Below, one piece after another: positions 31,705 through 39,176 of a DNA stretch of 46,290 nucleotides; the stretch's first letter is position 1, and the number at the start of each line of letters is the position of its first letter. Below the pieces are notes generated by a model. That model had not been told where the DNA came from. It worked only from the letters and a program-made list of their open reading frames with translations, and did not search any database. The DNA is from Oscillospiraceae bacterium. Its GTDB lineage: Bacteria; Bacillota; Clostridia; Oscillospirales; Ruminococcaceae. The stretch is taken from assembly GCA_900768105.1 (NCBI GenBank), contig CAAGBQ010000054.1:1-46290 (forward strand), in the 5' to 3' direction. A program made the position numbers and the translations under genes.

Positions 31705-32277
31705 ATGCCGAAAAAAATCAGCGTGCCTTTTACCGCCGAGGAGGCAAGAACGCTCCGCGTGGGAGAAAGCGTTCTTCTTTCCGGAGTGATTTATACCGCG
31801 CGTGACGCGGCGCACAAGCGCCTTTGCGAGCTGCTTTCCGCAGGAAAGGAGCTGCCGGTTGATATAAAGAACGCAACAATCTACTATGTGGGGCCTACCC
31901 CTGCGAAGGATGGCCACGCCATAGGCTCCGCCGGACCCACCACCTCTTACCGGATGGATGCATATTCTCCGGCGCTTATCGCCGCAGGCGAAACCGGAAT
32001 GATAGGCAAGGGCAAACGCGGGCCGGAGGTAATTGCCGCAATGAAAAAATACAGCGCCGTATATTTCGGCGCAATAGGCGGTGCGGGCGCACTTTTAAGC
32101 CACTGCATAAAAAAAGCGGAGGTTGTCGCCTATGATGACCTCGGAGCGGAAGCGCTGCGCCGCTTGGAGGTGGAAAATCTGCCCGTTACGGTAGTTATCG
32201 ATTGCGACGGCAATAATCTTTATGAGCAGGGAAGAAAAGCATATCTTGAAAGCGTGAGTGATACACATGCAGTATAA
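31705..32277 (+). CDS. fumB: Class I fumarate hydratase beta subunit, probable mesaconase
   Basis: A 190-residue swivel-domain subunit that completes the class I hydratase. It has the family blocks LSGVIYTARDAAHKRL, YYVGPTPAKDGHAIGSAGPTTSYRMD, MIGKGKRGPEV and GGAGALLS. The ATG at 31705 (GGAGGTG upstream) directly follows the alpha-subunit stop. An in-frame ATG at 31672 lies inside the alpha gene and lacks a ribosome site. Its end overlaps the GntR regulator by 11 bp. Confidence 0.92.
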   Translation: MPKKISVPFTAEEARTLRVGESVLLSGVIYTARDAAHKRLCELLSAGKELPVDIKNATIYYVGPTPAKDGHAIGSAGPTTSYRMDAYSPALIAAGETGMIGKGKRGPEVIAAMKKYSAVYFGAIGGAGALLSHCIKKAEVVAYDDLGAEALRRLEVENLPVTVVIDCDGNNLYEQGRKAYLESVSDTHAV

Positions 32278-33238
32278 AATAAATCCCGAAAGCGGGATTC
32301 CGATGTATCGCCAGCTTGCGGATATAATTTCCGCGGAGATAAAAAGCGGCGCAATGCCAAGCGGAACAAAGCTTCCGACGGTGCGGGAGCTTGCGGAGGA
32401 AACGCAGGTCGCGCGCGGCACGGTAAAACGCGCTTATGAGGAGCTGCGCCGTGACGGAGTTGTGGAAATGACTCAGGGACGCGGTACCTTTGCAAAATAT
32501 GTTCCGGAAAACGATAAAAGCCGCAAGGACCGCGCCATGGCGGCAATTGATAAAATGCTGGATACCCTTAAAGAACTGGAGCTTTCTCCGTCGGAGGTGC
32601 AGATTTTTGTGGAGCTGCGTCTTCGGGAGTATGCCCGCCGCGGCGACCGTGCAAAGGTTGCGCTTGTGGAATGTACGCCGGAAATCCTCGGACAAATTGC
32701 GGAAAGTCTGCGGGAAATTGACGGCGCGGAGGTACGGCCGTTTTTGCTTGACGATGTTTTGCGCTATCCGTATAAGCTTGGCGAGGATGCGGATATAATC
32801 GTTACCACTCAAACACACGCCGCGGAGCTTGAAAAGGCAATTTTGGAGGAAAAAAAGCTTATGCGTGCGGCGCTTGCCCTGCGGCCGGAAAGCGTAAGGG
32901 AGATCGCCGCGCTTTTGCCTACGGAAAAAGTCGGTATTGCGTGCAAAAGCTTGCGCTTCGGGGGGCTTATGAAGGTCGCATTGGAAAGCTATTCCCGCGC
33001 GGAATGCGGAACAACGGTTTTTACCTTCGGAAGCGGACTTTCGGATTATCTTGCGGATAAAAGCGCTGTGCTTTTGCCGGAAAATTACGAAAATTTTTGT
33101 TCTTTGGAGGAAGCAAATGTGCTTCGCACCTTCGGCGAAAGCCGTATGCTGATAAAATGCGGCTATCGCGCCGACCAGGGTACGCTTATTGCCTTGGAGG
33201 AGCGCATAAAAGCGGTAAAGGAAGAAAAGAAGCTGTAA
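32267..33238 (+). CDS. GntR-family transcriptional regulator with an unassigned effector domain
   Basis: A 323-residue regulator. Residues 1-70 form a GntR winged helix of the YtrA type: INPESGIPMYRQLADIISAEIKSG, LPTVRELAEETQVARGTVKRAYEELRRDGVVEMTQGRGTF. The other 250 residues do not look like FCD, UTRA, aminotransferase or the short YtrA tail. They read like an alpha/beta domain, possibly periplasmic-binding or MurR-like (VALVECTPEILGQIAESL, DIIVTTQTHAAELEKAI). Translational overlap with the hydratase gene suggests it senses a pathway intermediate such as glutamate, mesaconate or citramalate. Start ATG 32267; GTG at 32258 is possible. Confidence 0.8.
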   Translation: MQYKINPESGIPMYRQLADIISAEIKSGAMPSGTKLPTVRELAEETQVARGTVKRAYEELRRDGVVEMTQGRGTFAKYVPENDKSRKDRAMAAIDKMLDTLKELELSPSEVQIFVELRLREYARRGDRAKVALVECTPEILGQIAESLREIDGAEVRPFLLDDVLRYPYKLGEDADIIVTTQTHAAELEKAILEEKKLMRAALALRPESVREIAALLPTEKVGIACKSLRFGGLMKVALESYSRAECGTTVFTFGSGLSDYLADKSAVLLPENYENFCSLEEANVLRTFGESRMLIKCGYRADQGTLIALEERIKAVKEEKKL

Positions 33239-33317
33239 ATGAAGCAAAGACGCCCGCTCCGAAGGAGCGGCACTCCTTTACAAAGTACGACCGTACATTT
33301 ACGGAAATATGTTTATC

Positions 33318-33346
33318 TCGACAAACTTGAGCTTTGGTGCTATACT
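33318..33346 (+). promoter_or_regulatory. Promoter of the M42 peptidase gene
   Basis: TCGACA (33318-33323), 17-bp spacer, TATACT (33341-33346). A small CCGCTCC/GGAGCGG stem-loop at about 33254-33270 after the GntR gene lacks a T run. Confidence 0.75.
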
Positions 33347-33387
33347 GCTTTTTTGGATAACTGATTTTTTTCGGAGGTGTGTTTTTT

Positions 33388-34431
33388 ATGAGCATTAACA
33401 GAGAATATACGGAGTTTGCCGCCGAAAAGGCGGCGGAGCTGCTTGCAATCGACAGTCCCACCGGCTTTACCGCAAAAGCGGCGCAGTGGGTAAAAAATGA
33501 ATTTGAGCATCTTGGATTTTCCGCGGTGCTCACGCAAAAGGGCGGCGTGCTCATCACCCTCGGCGGCGAACATGCCGAAGACGCCCTTTTCCTTGAAGCA
33601 CATACCGATACCCTTGGCGGAATGGTTGCGGAGGTAAAGCCGAACGGCCGCCTGCGCCTTACTCCGCTTGGCGGAATGCGCGCGGAAAACGGCGAATGTG
33701 AAAATGTACGCATTTATACCCGCGGCGGAGATGTATATGAAGGCACTTTGCAAATCTGCAATCCGTCCGTGCATGTAAACGGAGATTACGCCGATGTAAA
33801 GCGCAGTTTTGATACCACGGAGGCGGTAATCGACGAGGATGTAAAATCCGCGGAAGAAACCCGCGCCCTTGGAATAGAGGTGGGCGATATAGTTTGCTTC
33901 GAGCCGCGCACAAGGATTACAAAATCCGGCTATATTAAAAGCCGCTTTCTTGACGATAAGCTTTCCGTCGGTATTCTGCTCGGCTTTGCCAAGTACATAA
34001 GCGATAACAAAATTGTGCTGCCGCGCAGAGTTTATGTTCATGTCACCGTTTATGAGGAAGTCGGTCACGGCGGCGCGGCAAGTGTTCCCGCCGGAGTTAC
34101 CGAGGCAATCAGTGTGGATATGGGCTGCGTCGGCGAGGGCGTTCAGTGTACCGAACGCCAGGTTTCCATCTGCGCGAAGGATTCCGGCGGACCTTACAGC
34201 TACGAGGTTGTGGGCAAGCTTATTGACGCCGCAAAAAAAGAGGGCGCGGATTATGCGGTGGATGTATATCCGCATTACGGTTCCGATGTGGAAGCAACTC
34301 TCGGCGCGGGCAACGATGTTCGCCATGGGCTTATCGGCTCCGGCGTTTATGCCAGCCACGGCTACGAGCGCAGCCATAAGGACGGTGTGATGAATACGCT
34401 TCTTGTGCTGAAGGGCTATCTCGGAATCTGA
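33388..34431 (+). CDS. M42 family metallopeptidase (glutamyl aminopeptidase/endoglucanase M type)
   Basis: Cytoplasmic, probably dodecameric, di-metal aminopeptidase of 347 residues. Metal and catalytic motifs: EAHTDTLGG (His72, Asp74), FLDDKLSVG, VYEEVGHGG (catalytic Glu then metal Glu), SVDMG and a C-terminal YASHGYERSH. Some M42 enzymes release N-terminal Glu or Asp, which would feed the adjacent glutamate pathway; this is inference. The ATG at 33388 has GGAGG 10 bp upstream; an in-frame GTG at 33379 overlaps that site. It has its own promoter. Confidence 0.9.
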   Translation: MSINREYTEFAAEKAAELLAIDSPTGFTAKAAQWVKNEFEHLGFSAVLTQKGGVLITLGGEHAEDALFLEAHTDTLGGMVAEVKPNGRLRLTPLGGMRAENGECENVRIYTRGGDVYEGTLQICNPSVHVNGDYADVKRSFDTTEAVIDEDVKSAEETRALGIEVGDIVCFEPRTRITKSGYIKSRFLDDKLSVGILLGFAKYISDNKIVLPRRVYVHVTVYEEVGHGGAASVPAGVTEAISVDMGCVGEGVQCTERQVSICAKDSGGPYSYEVVGKLIDAAKKEGADYAVDVYPHYGSDVEATLGAGNDVRHGLIGSGVYASHGYERSHKDGVMNTLLVLKGYLGI

Positions 34432-34447
34432 TTTTGACTAAAAATAA

Positions 34448-34479
34448 GCGGGAAAGTTCGCTTTTGCGGACTTTCCTGC
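34448..34479 (+). terminator. Stem-loop after the M42 peptidase gene
   Basis: GCGGGAAAGTTCGC pairs with GCGGACTTTCCTGC around TTTT. No long T run follows, so it may be a weak terminator or an mRNA-end hairpin. Confidence 0.5.
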
Positions 34480-34531
34480 GGCATTTGACAAAAAACCGTG
34501 AATTTTCTTTTTAATATTGCCGCAAAAATTG

Positions 34532-34560
34532 TTGACAAACAAAGTTTACTTTGCTATAAT
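34532..34560 (+). promoter_or_regulatory. Consensus promoter of the tRNA cluster
   Basis: TTGACA (34532-34537), 17-bp spacer, TATAAT (34555-34560): a perfect sigma-A consensus, 15 bp before tRNA-Gly. Confidence 0.95.
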
Positions 34561-34574
34561 AATTCGTGCATTAT

Positions 34575-34648
34575 GCGGATGTAATTCATTGGTAGAATGC
34601 CAGCCTTCCAAGCTGGATAGGGGGGTTCGATTCCCCTCATCCGCTCCA
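34575..34648 (+). tRNA. tRNA-Gly (anticodon TCC)
   Basis: Acceptor GCGGATG/CATCCGC, anticodon loop CTTCCAA with anticodon TCC, T arm GGTTCGATTCC, discriminator T and encoded CCA. Confidence 0.97.
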
Positions 34649-34654
34649 CAGGAT

Positions 34655-34731
34655 GCGCCAATAGCTCAGCTGGATAGAGCATCTGCCTTCTAAGCAGAGG
34701 GTCGGGGGTTCGAGTCCCTCTTGGCGCACCA
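34655..34731 (+). tRNA. tRNA-Arg (anticodon TCT)
   Basis: Acceptor GCGCCAA/TTGGCGC, D arm AGCTCAGCTGGATAGAGC, anticodon loop CTTCTAA with anticodon TCT, T arm GGTTCGAGTCC, discriminator A and encoded CCA. It lies 6 bp after tRNA-Gly. Confidence 0.97.
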
Positions 34732-34741
34732 TTTTGTATTT

Positions 34742-34820
34742 GGTGGGCGTAGCGTAGCTGGCCTAACGCGTCAGATTGTGGCTCTGAAGATCGTGGGTTC
34801 AAATCCCACCCCCCACCCCA
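34742..34820 (+). tRNA. tRNA-His (anticodon GTG)
   Basis: Anticodon loop TTGTGGC carries GTG. The extra 5' G (34742) faces discriminator C (34817), the histidine identity pair, and CCA is encoded. The acceptor stem GTGGGCG against CCCCCAC has one C-C mismatch at the sixth pair. T arm GTGGG-TTCAAAT-CCCAC is perfect. Confidence 0.93.
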
Positions 34821-34828
34821 CAAAAATA

Positions 34829-34866
34829 GTTAAAAATGCCCATGGTTTTTGCTATGGGCATTTTAA
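34829..34866 (+). terminator. Terminator-like hairpin between tRNA-His and tRNA-Gln
   Basis: GTTAAAAATGCCCAT pairs with ATGGGCATTTTAAC (one bulged A) around a 10-nt loop, giving a T-containing descending arm. It would separate the Gly-Arg-His transcript from tRNA-Gln or act as a processing hairpin. Confidence 0.65.
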
Positions 34867-34887
34867 CTAAAAACAACAACTGCATAT

Positions 34888-34963
34888 TGGGCTGTCGCCA
34901 AGCGGTAAGGCACAGGACTTTGACTCCTGCATCCCGTGGGTTCGAATCCCGCCAGCCCAACCA
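34888..34963 (+). tRNA. tRNA-Gln (anticodon TTG)
   Basis: Acceptor TGGGCTG/CAGCCCA, D arm CGCCAAGCGGTAAGGC, anticodon loop CTTTGAC with TTG, T arm GGTTCGAATCC, discriminator A and encoded CCA. Confidence 0.96.
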
Positions 34964-34996
34964 AAATCCGAAAGCCGAGGCTTTCGGATTTTTTTG
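34963..34996 (+). terminator. Terminator after tRNA-Gln
   Basis: AAAATCCGAAAGC pairs with GCTTTCGGATTTT around a 4-nt loop and continues into T residues. From here to 35176 there is no gene; TTGCTT (35042) with TATAAT (35065), and TATAAT at 35127, are promoter candidates for the next lipoprotein. Confidence 0.9.
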
Positions 34997-35176
34997 TATA
35001 ATAACCGACCTTTTGCGCATTTTGCCGAAAAGGCGCCGCATTTGCTTTTGCGGCGATATTTTGCTATAATAAAAAACAATGCGATATAATTTACAGGCAG
35101 TTCATAAAACAAAATGTAAAAGCCTGTATAATAATTAAATATGAATTCAATGAAAATGAAAGGGGGCGCGTGTTTT

Positions 35177-35704
35177 TTGAAAAAAACAATTAAGCTTTGC
35201 GCCTTGCTGCTTGCTCTTGCAATGATTTTCGGCGGCTGCCAAAAGCAGGAGGAAGGCCCTGCCGAAGACAATCCGGCGGATTTCAGCTATGATATGCTTG
35301 ATATTTCAAAAATAGTGGACGAGATTTACTCCATGGCGGAGCTTGGCGACCTTACCGCCGCAAGCGTTGAAAAGATTACGGATAAAACCGTGCTTACCGA
35401 GCAGTATTATCTTGACCTTGATAATGTTGTTGCCATGGATATACGCTCCGCAAACGGAAAATACGGCGTTGCCGATGTCGCGCTTATCCGCGTTGCGGAA
35501 GGAAAGGGCGACGATGTTATGGAATCGCTGGAGCGCCGCAAGGACGACCGCATAAACGAATTTTCCAAATATGATGTCTATGAGTCCTATTCCGTTGCCA
35601 TGAATGCCGATATTTATCAGACCGGAGAGCTTGTGGTAATGCTTATGCTGGACGACAATACAAAAGCTGCCGCAAGGGCGCTTATCGAATCCTATCTTCC
35701 GTGA
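35177..35704 (+). CDS. DUF4358-type lipoprotein
   Basis: Secreted lipid-anchored protein of 175 residues. The TTG at 35177 gives a clean signal peptide KKTIKLCALLLALAMIFGGC with lipobox Cys21, and AAAGGGGG lies about 9 bp upstream; the earlier in-frame ATG at 35141 would bury the signal. The mature part (YDMLDISKIVDEIYSMAELGDL, then VVAMDIRSANGKYGVADVALIRV and a C-terminal amphipathic block) fits the DUF4358 family of Clostridia lipoproteins, whose function is unknown. It is followed 22 bp later by a small membrane protein and alr. Confidence 0.75.
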   Translation: MKKTIKLCALLLALAMIFGGCQKQEEGPAEDNPADFSYDMLDISKIVDEIYSMAELGDLTAASVEKITDKTVLTEQYYLDLDNVVAMDIRSANGKYGVADVALIRVAEGKGDDVMESLERRKDDRINEFSKYDVYESYSVAMNADIYQTGELVVMLMLDDNTKAAARALIESYLP

Positions 35705-35726
35705 TTTTTTAAAAGGAGGCAAAGCA

Positions 35727-35951
35727 ATGGCGGAGCTGATTAAAAGCTGGGAAGGCCTTTCCGCAAAAAAACGCGGTCTTATCTTTATTGCCGCAGGGGC
35801 GCTTTGCCTTTTGGGCTGTATTCTTCTTTTGCTTTTTACCGAAAGTATTTTTTCCACCGTGCTGTTATATTTCTCCCTTGGTTTTAATATAATCGGTCTG
35901 TATATCATTTTATGGATAAAGGACGGGAAAGATAAAAATGACAAAAAGTGA
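35727..35951 (+). CDS. Small two-helix membrane protein
   Basis: A 74-residue protein with two hydrophobic helices (about 17-37 and 42-63), a basic loop SAKKRG before the first helix and a Lys/Asp-rich C-terminus. A strong AAAGGAGG precedes ATG 35727, and its end overlaps alr by 14 bp, so it is a real translated gene. I do not recognise a family. Confidence 0.7.
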   Translation: MAELIKSWEGLSAKKRGLIFIAAGALCLLGCILLLLFTESIFSTVLLYFSLGFNIIGLYIILWIKDGKDKNDKK

Positions 35952-37143
35952 GGTTCTTCGCCGCACATGGGCGGATATTTCCCTTGATGCGATAGATTAT
36001 AATTTTAGAAAAATACGCGCCGCCGCAGGCGGCGCTATGGTTATGGCAATAGTAAAGGCGGACGCCTATGGCCATGGCGACAGAATGACTGCGCCGTTTC
36101 TTGAGGAATGCGGCGCAGATTGGTTCGGCGTTTCAAACCTTGGGGAGGCGCTTGGAATAAGGGAAAGCGGCGTAACAAAGCCGATTCTTATTCTCGGCGG
36201 AACTCCGGCGGAGTGTGCGGGCGACCTTGCAAAATGGAATATTACCCAAACGGCATATTCTTTGCAATATGCAAAGGAGCTTTCCGCAGAGGCGGAAAAG
36301 CTTGGCGTTACCGTGGATGTGCATTTAAAATTCGATACCGGAATGGGAAGAATCGGCTTTGTTTGTTCCGAGGATAATTTTGACCTTGCCGTAAGCGAGG
36401 CAAAGGCTGTTTCGGCGCTTCCTAATATAAGGATAACCGGTGCTTTTACTCATTTTGCCTCTGCGGACGAACCTGATGAGGATGGCGTTGCTTATACAAA
36501 GCTGCAATTCAGCCGCTTTTGCCGCGCCTGTGATGCACTTAAAGCGCAGGGAGTGGATGTGGGCATCCGCCATTGCTGCAACAGCGCCGCAATCCTCTGC
36601 TTTCCGGAAATGCACCTTGATATGGTGCGCGCGGGAATAATCCTTTATGGACTTTATCCTGCCGCGGGCGAAGCAATCACTTCAAAAATGAAGCTCCGTC
36701 CGGCAATGGAGCTGCGCACCGTGATAAGCCTTGTAAAAGACTATGAAAAAGGCGGCTGCATCAGCTATGGCCGGCGCTTTACCGCGCCGCGGGATATGCG
36801 CGTCGCCTCTACGGCAATCGGATATGCGGACGGTTATCATCGGGTGCTTACCAACAAGGCGCGGATGATAGTCCGCGGGAAATATGCGCCGGTTGTGGGC
36901 AGCGTTTGCATGGACCAGACAATGCTTGATGTAACGGAAATTCCGCAGGCGGCGGAGGGCGATGTGGTTACGGTTTTCGGCCGCGACGGCGATGCTTTTG
37001 TTTCCGTTGATGAAGTTGCCGCCCTTGCCGGAACCATAAATTACGAGATTGTATGCGCCGTTTCGCGCCGCGTTCCGCGCTGCTATTATCACCACGGCGA
37101 AAATGTACATAATTTTGATTACGCAAGGTGGAAGGAAAAATGA
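35938..37143 (+). CDS. alr: Alanine racemase
   Basis: PLP enzyme that makes D-alanine for peptidoglycan. The 401-residue protein has the PLP lysine in MAIVKADAYGHG (Lys40), the barrel motifs KFDTGMGRIG and GAFTHFASADE, the catalytic Tyr in CISYGRRF, and VGSVCMDQTMLDVT in the C-terminal domain. The ATG at 35938 lies inside the end of the small membrane protein gene. Its TGA stop touches the rimI start (ATGATG). Confidence 0.96.
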   Translation: MTKSEVLRRTWADISLDAIDYNFRKIRAAAGGAMVMAIVKADAYGHGDRMTAPFLEECGADWFGVSNLGEALGIRESGVTKPILILGGTPAECAGDLAKWNITQTAYSLQYAKELSAEAEKLGVTVDVHLKFDTGMGRIGFVCSEDNFDLAVSEAKAVSALPNIRITGAFTHFASADEPDEDGVAYTKLQFSRFCRACDALKAQGVDVGIRHCCNSAAILCFPEMHLDMVRAGIILYGLYPAAGEAITSKMKLRPAMELRTVISLVKDYEKGGCISYGRRFTAPRDMRVASTAIGYADGYHRVLTNKARMIVRGKYAPVVGSVCMDQTMLDVTEIPQAAEGDVVTVFGRDGDAFVSVDEVAALAGTINYEIVCAVSRRVPRCYYHHGENVHNFDYARWKEK

Positions 37144-37604
37144 TGGAGATTCGCCGGCTTTCCGCGGCGGACGCCGCAGCAGCGGAAAATATTGAAAAGG
37201 CGTGTTTTTCAAACCCGTGGAGCGAAGCGACTCTTGCGGCGGAGCTTTCCAATCCGCTCAATGATTTTTTCGGCGCCTTTGATGAGGGCGGCAGCCTTTG
37301 CGGATATATCGGCGGGCAGACCGTTGCAAAAGAAACAAGCGTTTTTAATATCGGGGTTCTTTTACAGTGCCGCCGCAGGGGCGTGGCAAAAGCCCTTGCG
37401 GAACGCTTTATTGCGGAGGTAATGCCGAAAACGGATGTGATTTTTTTGGAGGTTCGTTCAAGCAACCTTCCGGCAATAAACCTTTATGAAAAGGTCGGGT
37501 TTGTTTTTTGCGGAATCCGCAAAAATTATTATACAAATCCGACGGAAAACGCCCTGCTTATGCGTCTTGCTTTTGACGGTACGCAGGAATATGAGGATGA
37601 ATAA
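37143..37604 (+). CDS. rimI: RimI-type N-alpha-acetyltransferase
   Basis: GNAT enzyme of 153 residues that in characterised bacteria acetylates the N-terminal alanine of ribosomal protein S18. It has IEKACFSNPWSEATLAAEL, the acetyl-CoA loop CRRRGVAKALAERF, and LEVRSSNLPAINLYEKVGFV, all typical of RimI. ATG 37143 is chosen (GGAAGG 7 bp upstream); ATG 37140 is the adjacent alternative. It is coupled to alr. The tsaB/tsaD genes that often neighbour rimI are absent. Confidence 0.9.
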   Translation: MEIRRLSAADAAAAENIEKACFSNPWSEATLAAELSNPLNDFFGAFDEGGSLCGYIGGQTVAKETSVFNIGVLLQCRRRGVAKALAERFIAEVMPKTDVIFLEVRSSNLPAINLYEKVGFVFCGIRKNYYTNPTENALLMRLAFDGTQEYEDE

Positions 37605-37612
37605 TATAAAAT

Positions 37613-37675
37613 GCGGCAGGCGCGCCTGCCGCACAGCGCCAAAAAGTCCGGCTTTTATTTCAAAAGCCGGACTTT
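37613..37675. terminator. Double hairpin terminator between rimI and the XRE regulator
   Basis: A perfect palindromic hairpin GCGGCAGGCG/CGCCTGCCGC (37613-37632) is followed by AAAGTCCGGCTTTT/AAAAGCCGGACTTT (37643-37675), which has T residues on either strand. The second hairpin can terminate rimI (plus) and may also serve the minus-strand gene ending at 37749. Confidence 0.8.
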
Positions 37676-37748
37676 CTTCGTATAATCGGTATAATTATTT
37701 ACAAATATCGGGTTTATTTTGTTTTAAGCATATGCTAAAATAAAATTG

Positions 37749-38420
37749 TTATTTTTCCATGCCGTCCTCGCAGCTTTTGATTAGGTTAAACAGGCTGGAG
37801 GCAAAAAGCGGGTAGTTTCTGGCAATACTTTCGGAGGAAGCGTAGAGGTTGTCCTCGTTTACGGAGGAATTACCCTCCAGCCGCCTTGCGCGGCATTCGC
37901 AGGACTTCATATATGCGTCGGCGCTTTCCAATGCGCCGGGGTCCTTTACGCTGAACATATTCATATTGTTTTTGCGGCAAAAAGAGTATATAATTCTAAA
38001 CATACGGTATACCGCAGCCATAAGATAGCCGGAAACCTGCTTTGTAAGCTCCTTGCTGCCGCTTTTCGCCAAAAGGTCAAAAACAACATTCATGGAATTG
38101 GCGATGAGTTTTTTATTGAGCACCGGCAAAACGCCCGCGGAGGACATACTGTTTTCTTTTCCGGCGGAATCCGGCTCCGGAATATCCTCCGCCGCAAGGG
38201 TCATACCGTCCGGATCGGCGGAACGCCCCAAAAGATAATCGGTGGAAACACCGTAATAGTCCGCAGTACGGATTAAAAAATCAAGACCGCATTCACGGAT
38301 TCCTTTTTCGTAATGGGAAAGCAGCGCCTGCGAAACGCCCAGTGCGGCGGCGGCTTCCTTTTGGCTTAAATGTTTTTCTTTTCTTAAAAGGGAAAGAACC
38401 CGCGGGAAATCTGACTGCAT
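37749..38420 (-). CDS. XRE-family transcriptional regulator
   Basis: A 223-residue protein. Residues 6-62 form a Cro/C1-type helix-turn-helix (VLSLLRKEKHLSQKEAAAALGVSQALLSHYEKGIRECGLDFL), followed by YYGVSTDYLLGRS typical of clostridial XRE regulators. The remaining 145 residues are mostly helical with several Cys and no recognised domain; Clostridia have many such proteins with a conserved helical C-terminus. The ATG at 38420 is preceded by AAGGTGG. The frame extends upstream to 39074 but that part is antisense to the phosphatase gene. Divergent from the phosphatase. Confidence 0.83.
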   Translation of the reverse strand: MQSDFPRVLSLLRKEKHLSQKEAAAALGVSQALLSHYEKGIRECGLDFLIRTADYYGVSTDYLLGRSADPDGMTLAAEDIPEPDSAGKENSMSSAGVLPVLNKKLIANSMNVVFDLLAKSGSKELTKQVSGYLMAAVYRMFRIIYSFCRKNNMNMFSVKDPGALESADAYMKSCECRARRLEGNSSVNEDNLYASSESIARNYPLFASSLFNLIKSCEDGMEK

Positions 38421-38457
38421 ACTACAATATCCACCTTTTTTCGATAACAATGCGTAT

Positions 38458-38486
38458 ATTATACAACTTTCATAACCCTTTGTAAA
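38458..38486 (-). promoter_or_regulatory. Promoter of the XRE regulator gene
   Basis: On the minus strand TTTACA (38481-38486), 17-bp spacer, TATAAT (38458-38463). It lies in the 84-bp divergent region, so autoregulation and control of the phosphatase are possible. Confidence 0.8.
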
Positions 38487-38504
38487 GCATTTGAAGGAGG
38501 AAAT

Positions 38505-39176
38505 ATGGTAACTTACAAAATACATTTTTTTCGCCACGGAATGGCGGAGGACCCATCCAGAAAAATCTGCCTTGGCGGAAGGACGGACCCGGCCCTTACT
38601 CCGGACGGAGCACAGGAGCTGCGCGAGCTTATGAGCACATATCAGTATCCCTTTGCACAAAAGGTATACACAAGCCCCATGCTCCGCTGCACCCAAACCG
38701 CGGATATTCTTTTTCCGGATACGGAGGGAGAAATTATGGACGAGCTTCGGGAATGTGACCTTGGCGAATTTGACGGAAAGTCCATTGCGGAGCTGAAGGA
38801 CAACGAAAAATTCCTTGGCTGGCTGGAGGGAAAAAATCCGCCGCCGGACGGAGAAACCCACGAGCAATTCGGCGAACGCATAGCCTGCGCCTTTGACGAT
38901 ATAATACATGATATGTCCGAAAATCACCTTACAGAAACGGCGGTTATAACCCACGGCACCGTAATAATGGGGCTTTTTGCCATGTGCGGTTACCCACGGG
39001 AGGAAATGCGATATTGGGCGGTGGACAGCGGCTGCGGCTATACCGTGCGGACAAGCGTTTCCATGTGGATGCACGACAACTGCTTTGAGGTTATCGCTCC
39101 GCAGCCGGTCGGCGGCGAAGCCGCGGACGACGAACCCATGACCGAGGAGGAAAGGGAATGGAACTTCATCGAATAA
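38505..39176 (+). CDS. Histidine phosphatase family protein
   Basis: A 223-residue phosphoglycerate mutase-like phosphatase. The catalytic RHG motif is at Arg10-His11-Gly12, SPMLRCTQTA supplies the second Arg, ECDLGEFDG holds the acid, and VITHGTV the second His. An acidic tail (EPMTEEEREW) ends the protein. The substrate is unknown; small phosphatases such as CobC or broad phosphoesterases have this fold. Starts at ATG 38505 with GAAGGAGG. It overlaps the next membrane-protein gene by 19 bp. Confidence 0.88.
   Translation: MVTYKIHFFRHGMAEDPSRKICLGGRTDPALTPDGAQELRELMSTYQYPFAQKVYTSPMLRCTQTADILFPDTEGEIMDELRECDLGEFDGKSIAELKDNEKFLGWLEGKNPPPDGETHEQFGERIACAFDDIIHDMSENHLTETAVITHGTVIMGLFAMCGYPREEMRYWAVDSGCGYTVRTSVSMWMHDNCFEVIAPQPVGGEAADDEPMTEEEREWNFIE

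Noticed and set aside
38421..39074. N-terminal extension of the XRE regulator
   Set aside because: The stretch is antisense to the histidine phosphatase; a good Shine-Dalgarno site, promoter and HTH start support ATG 38420.
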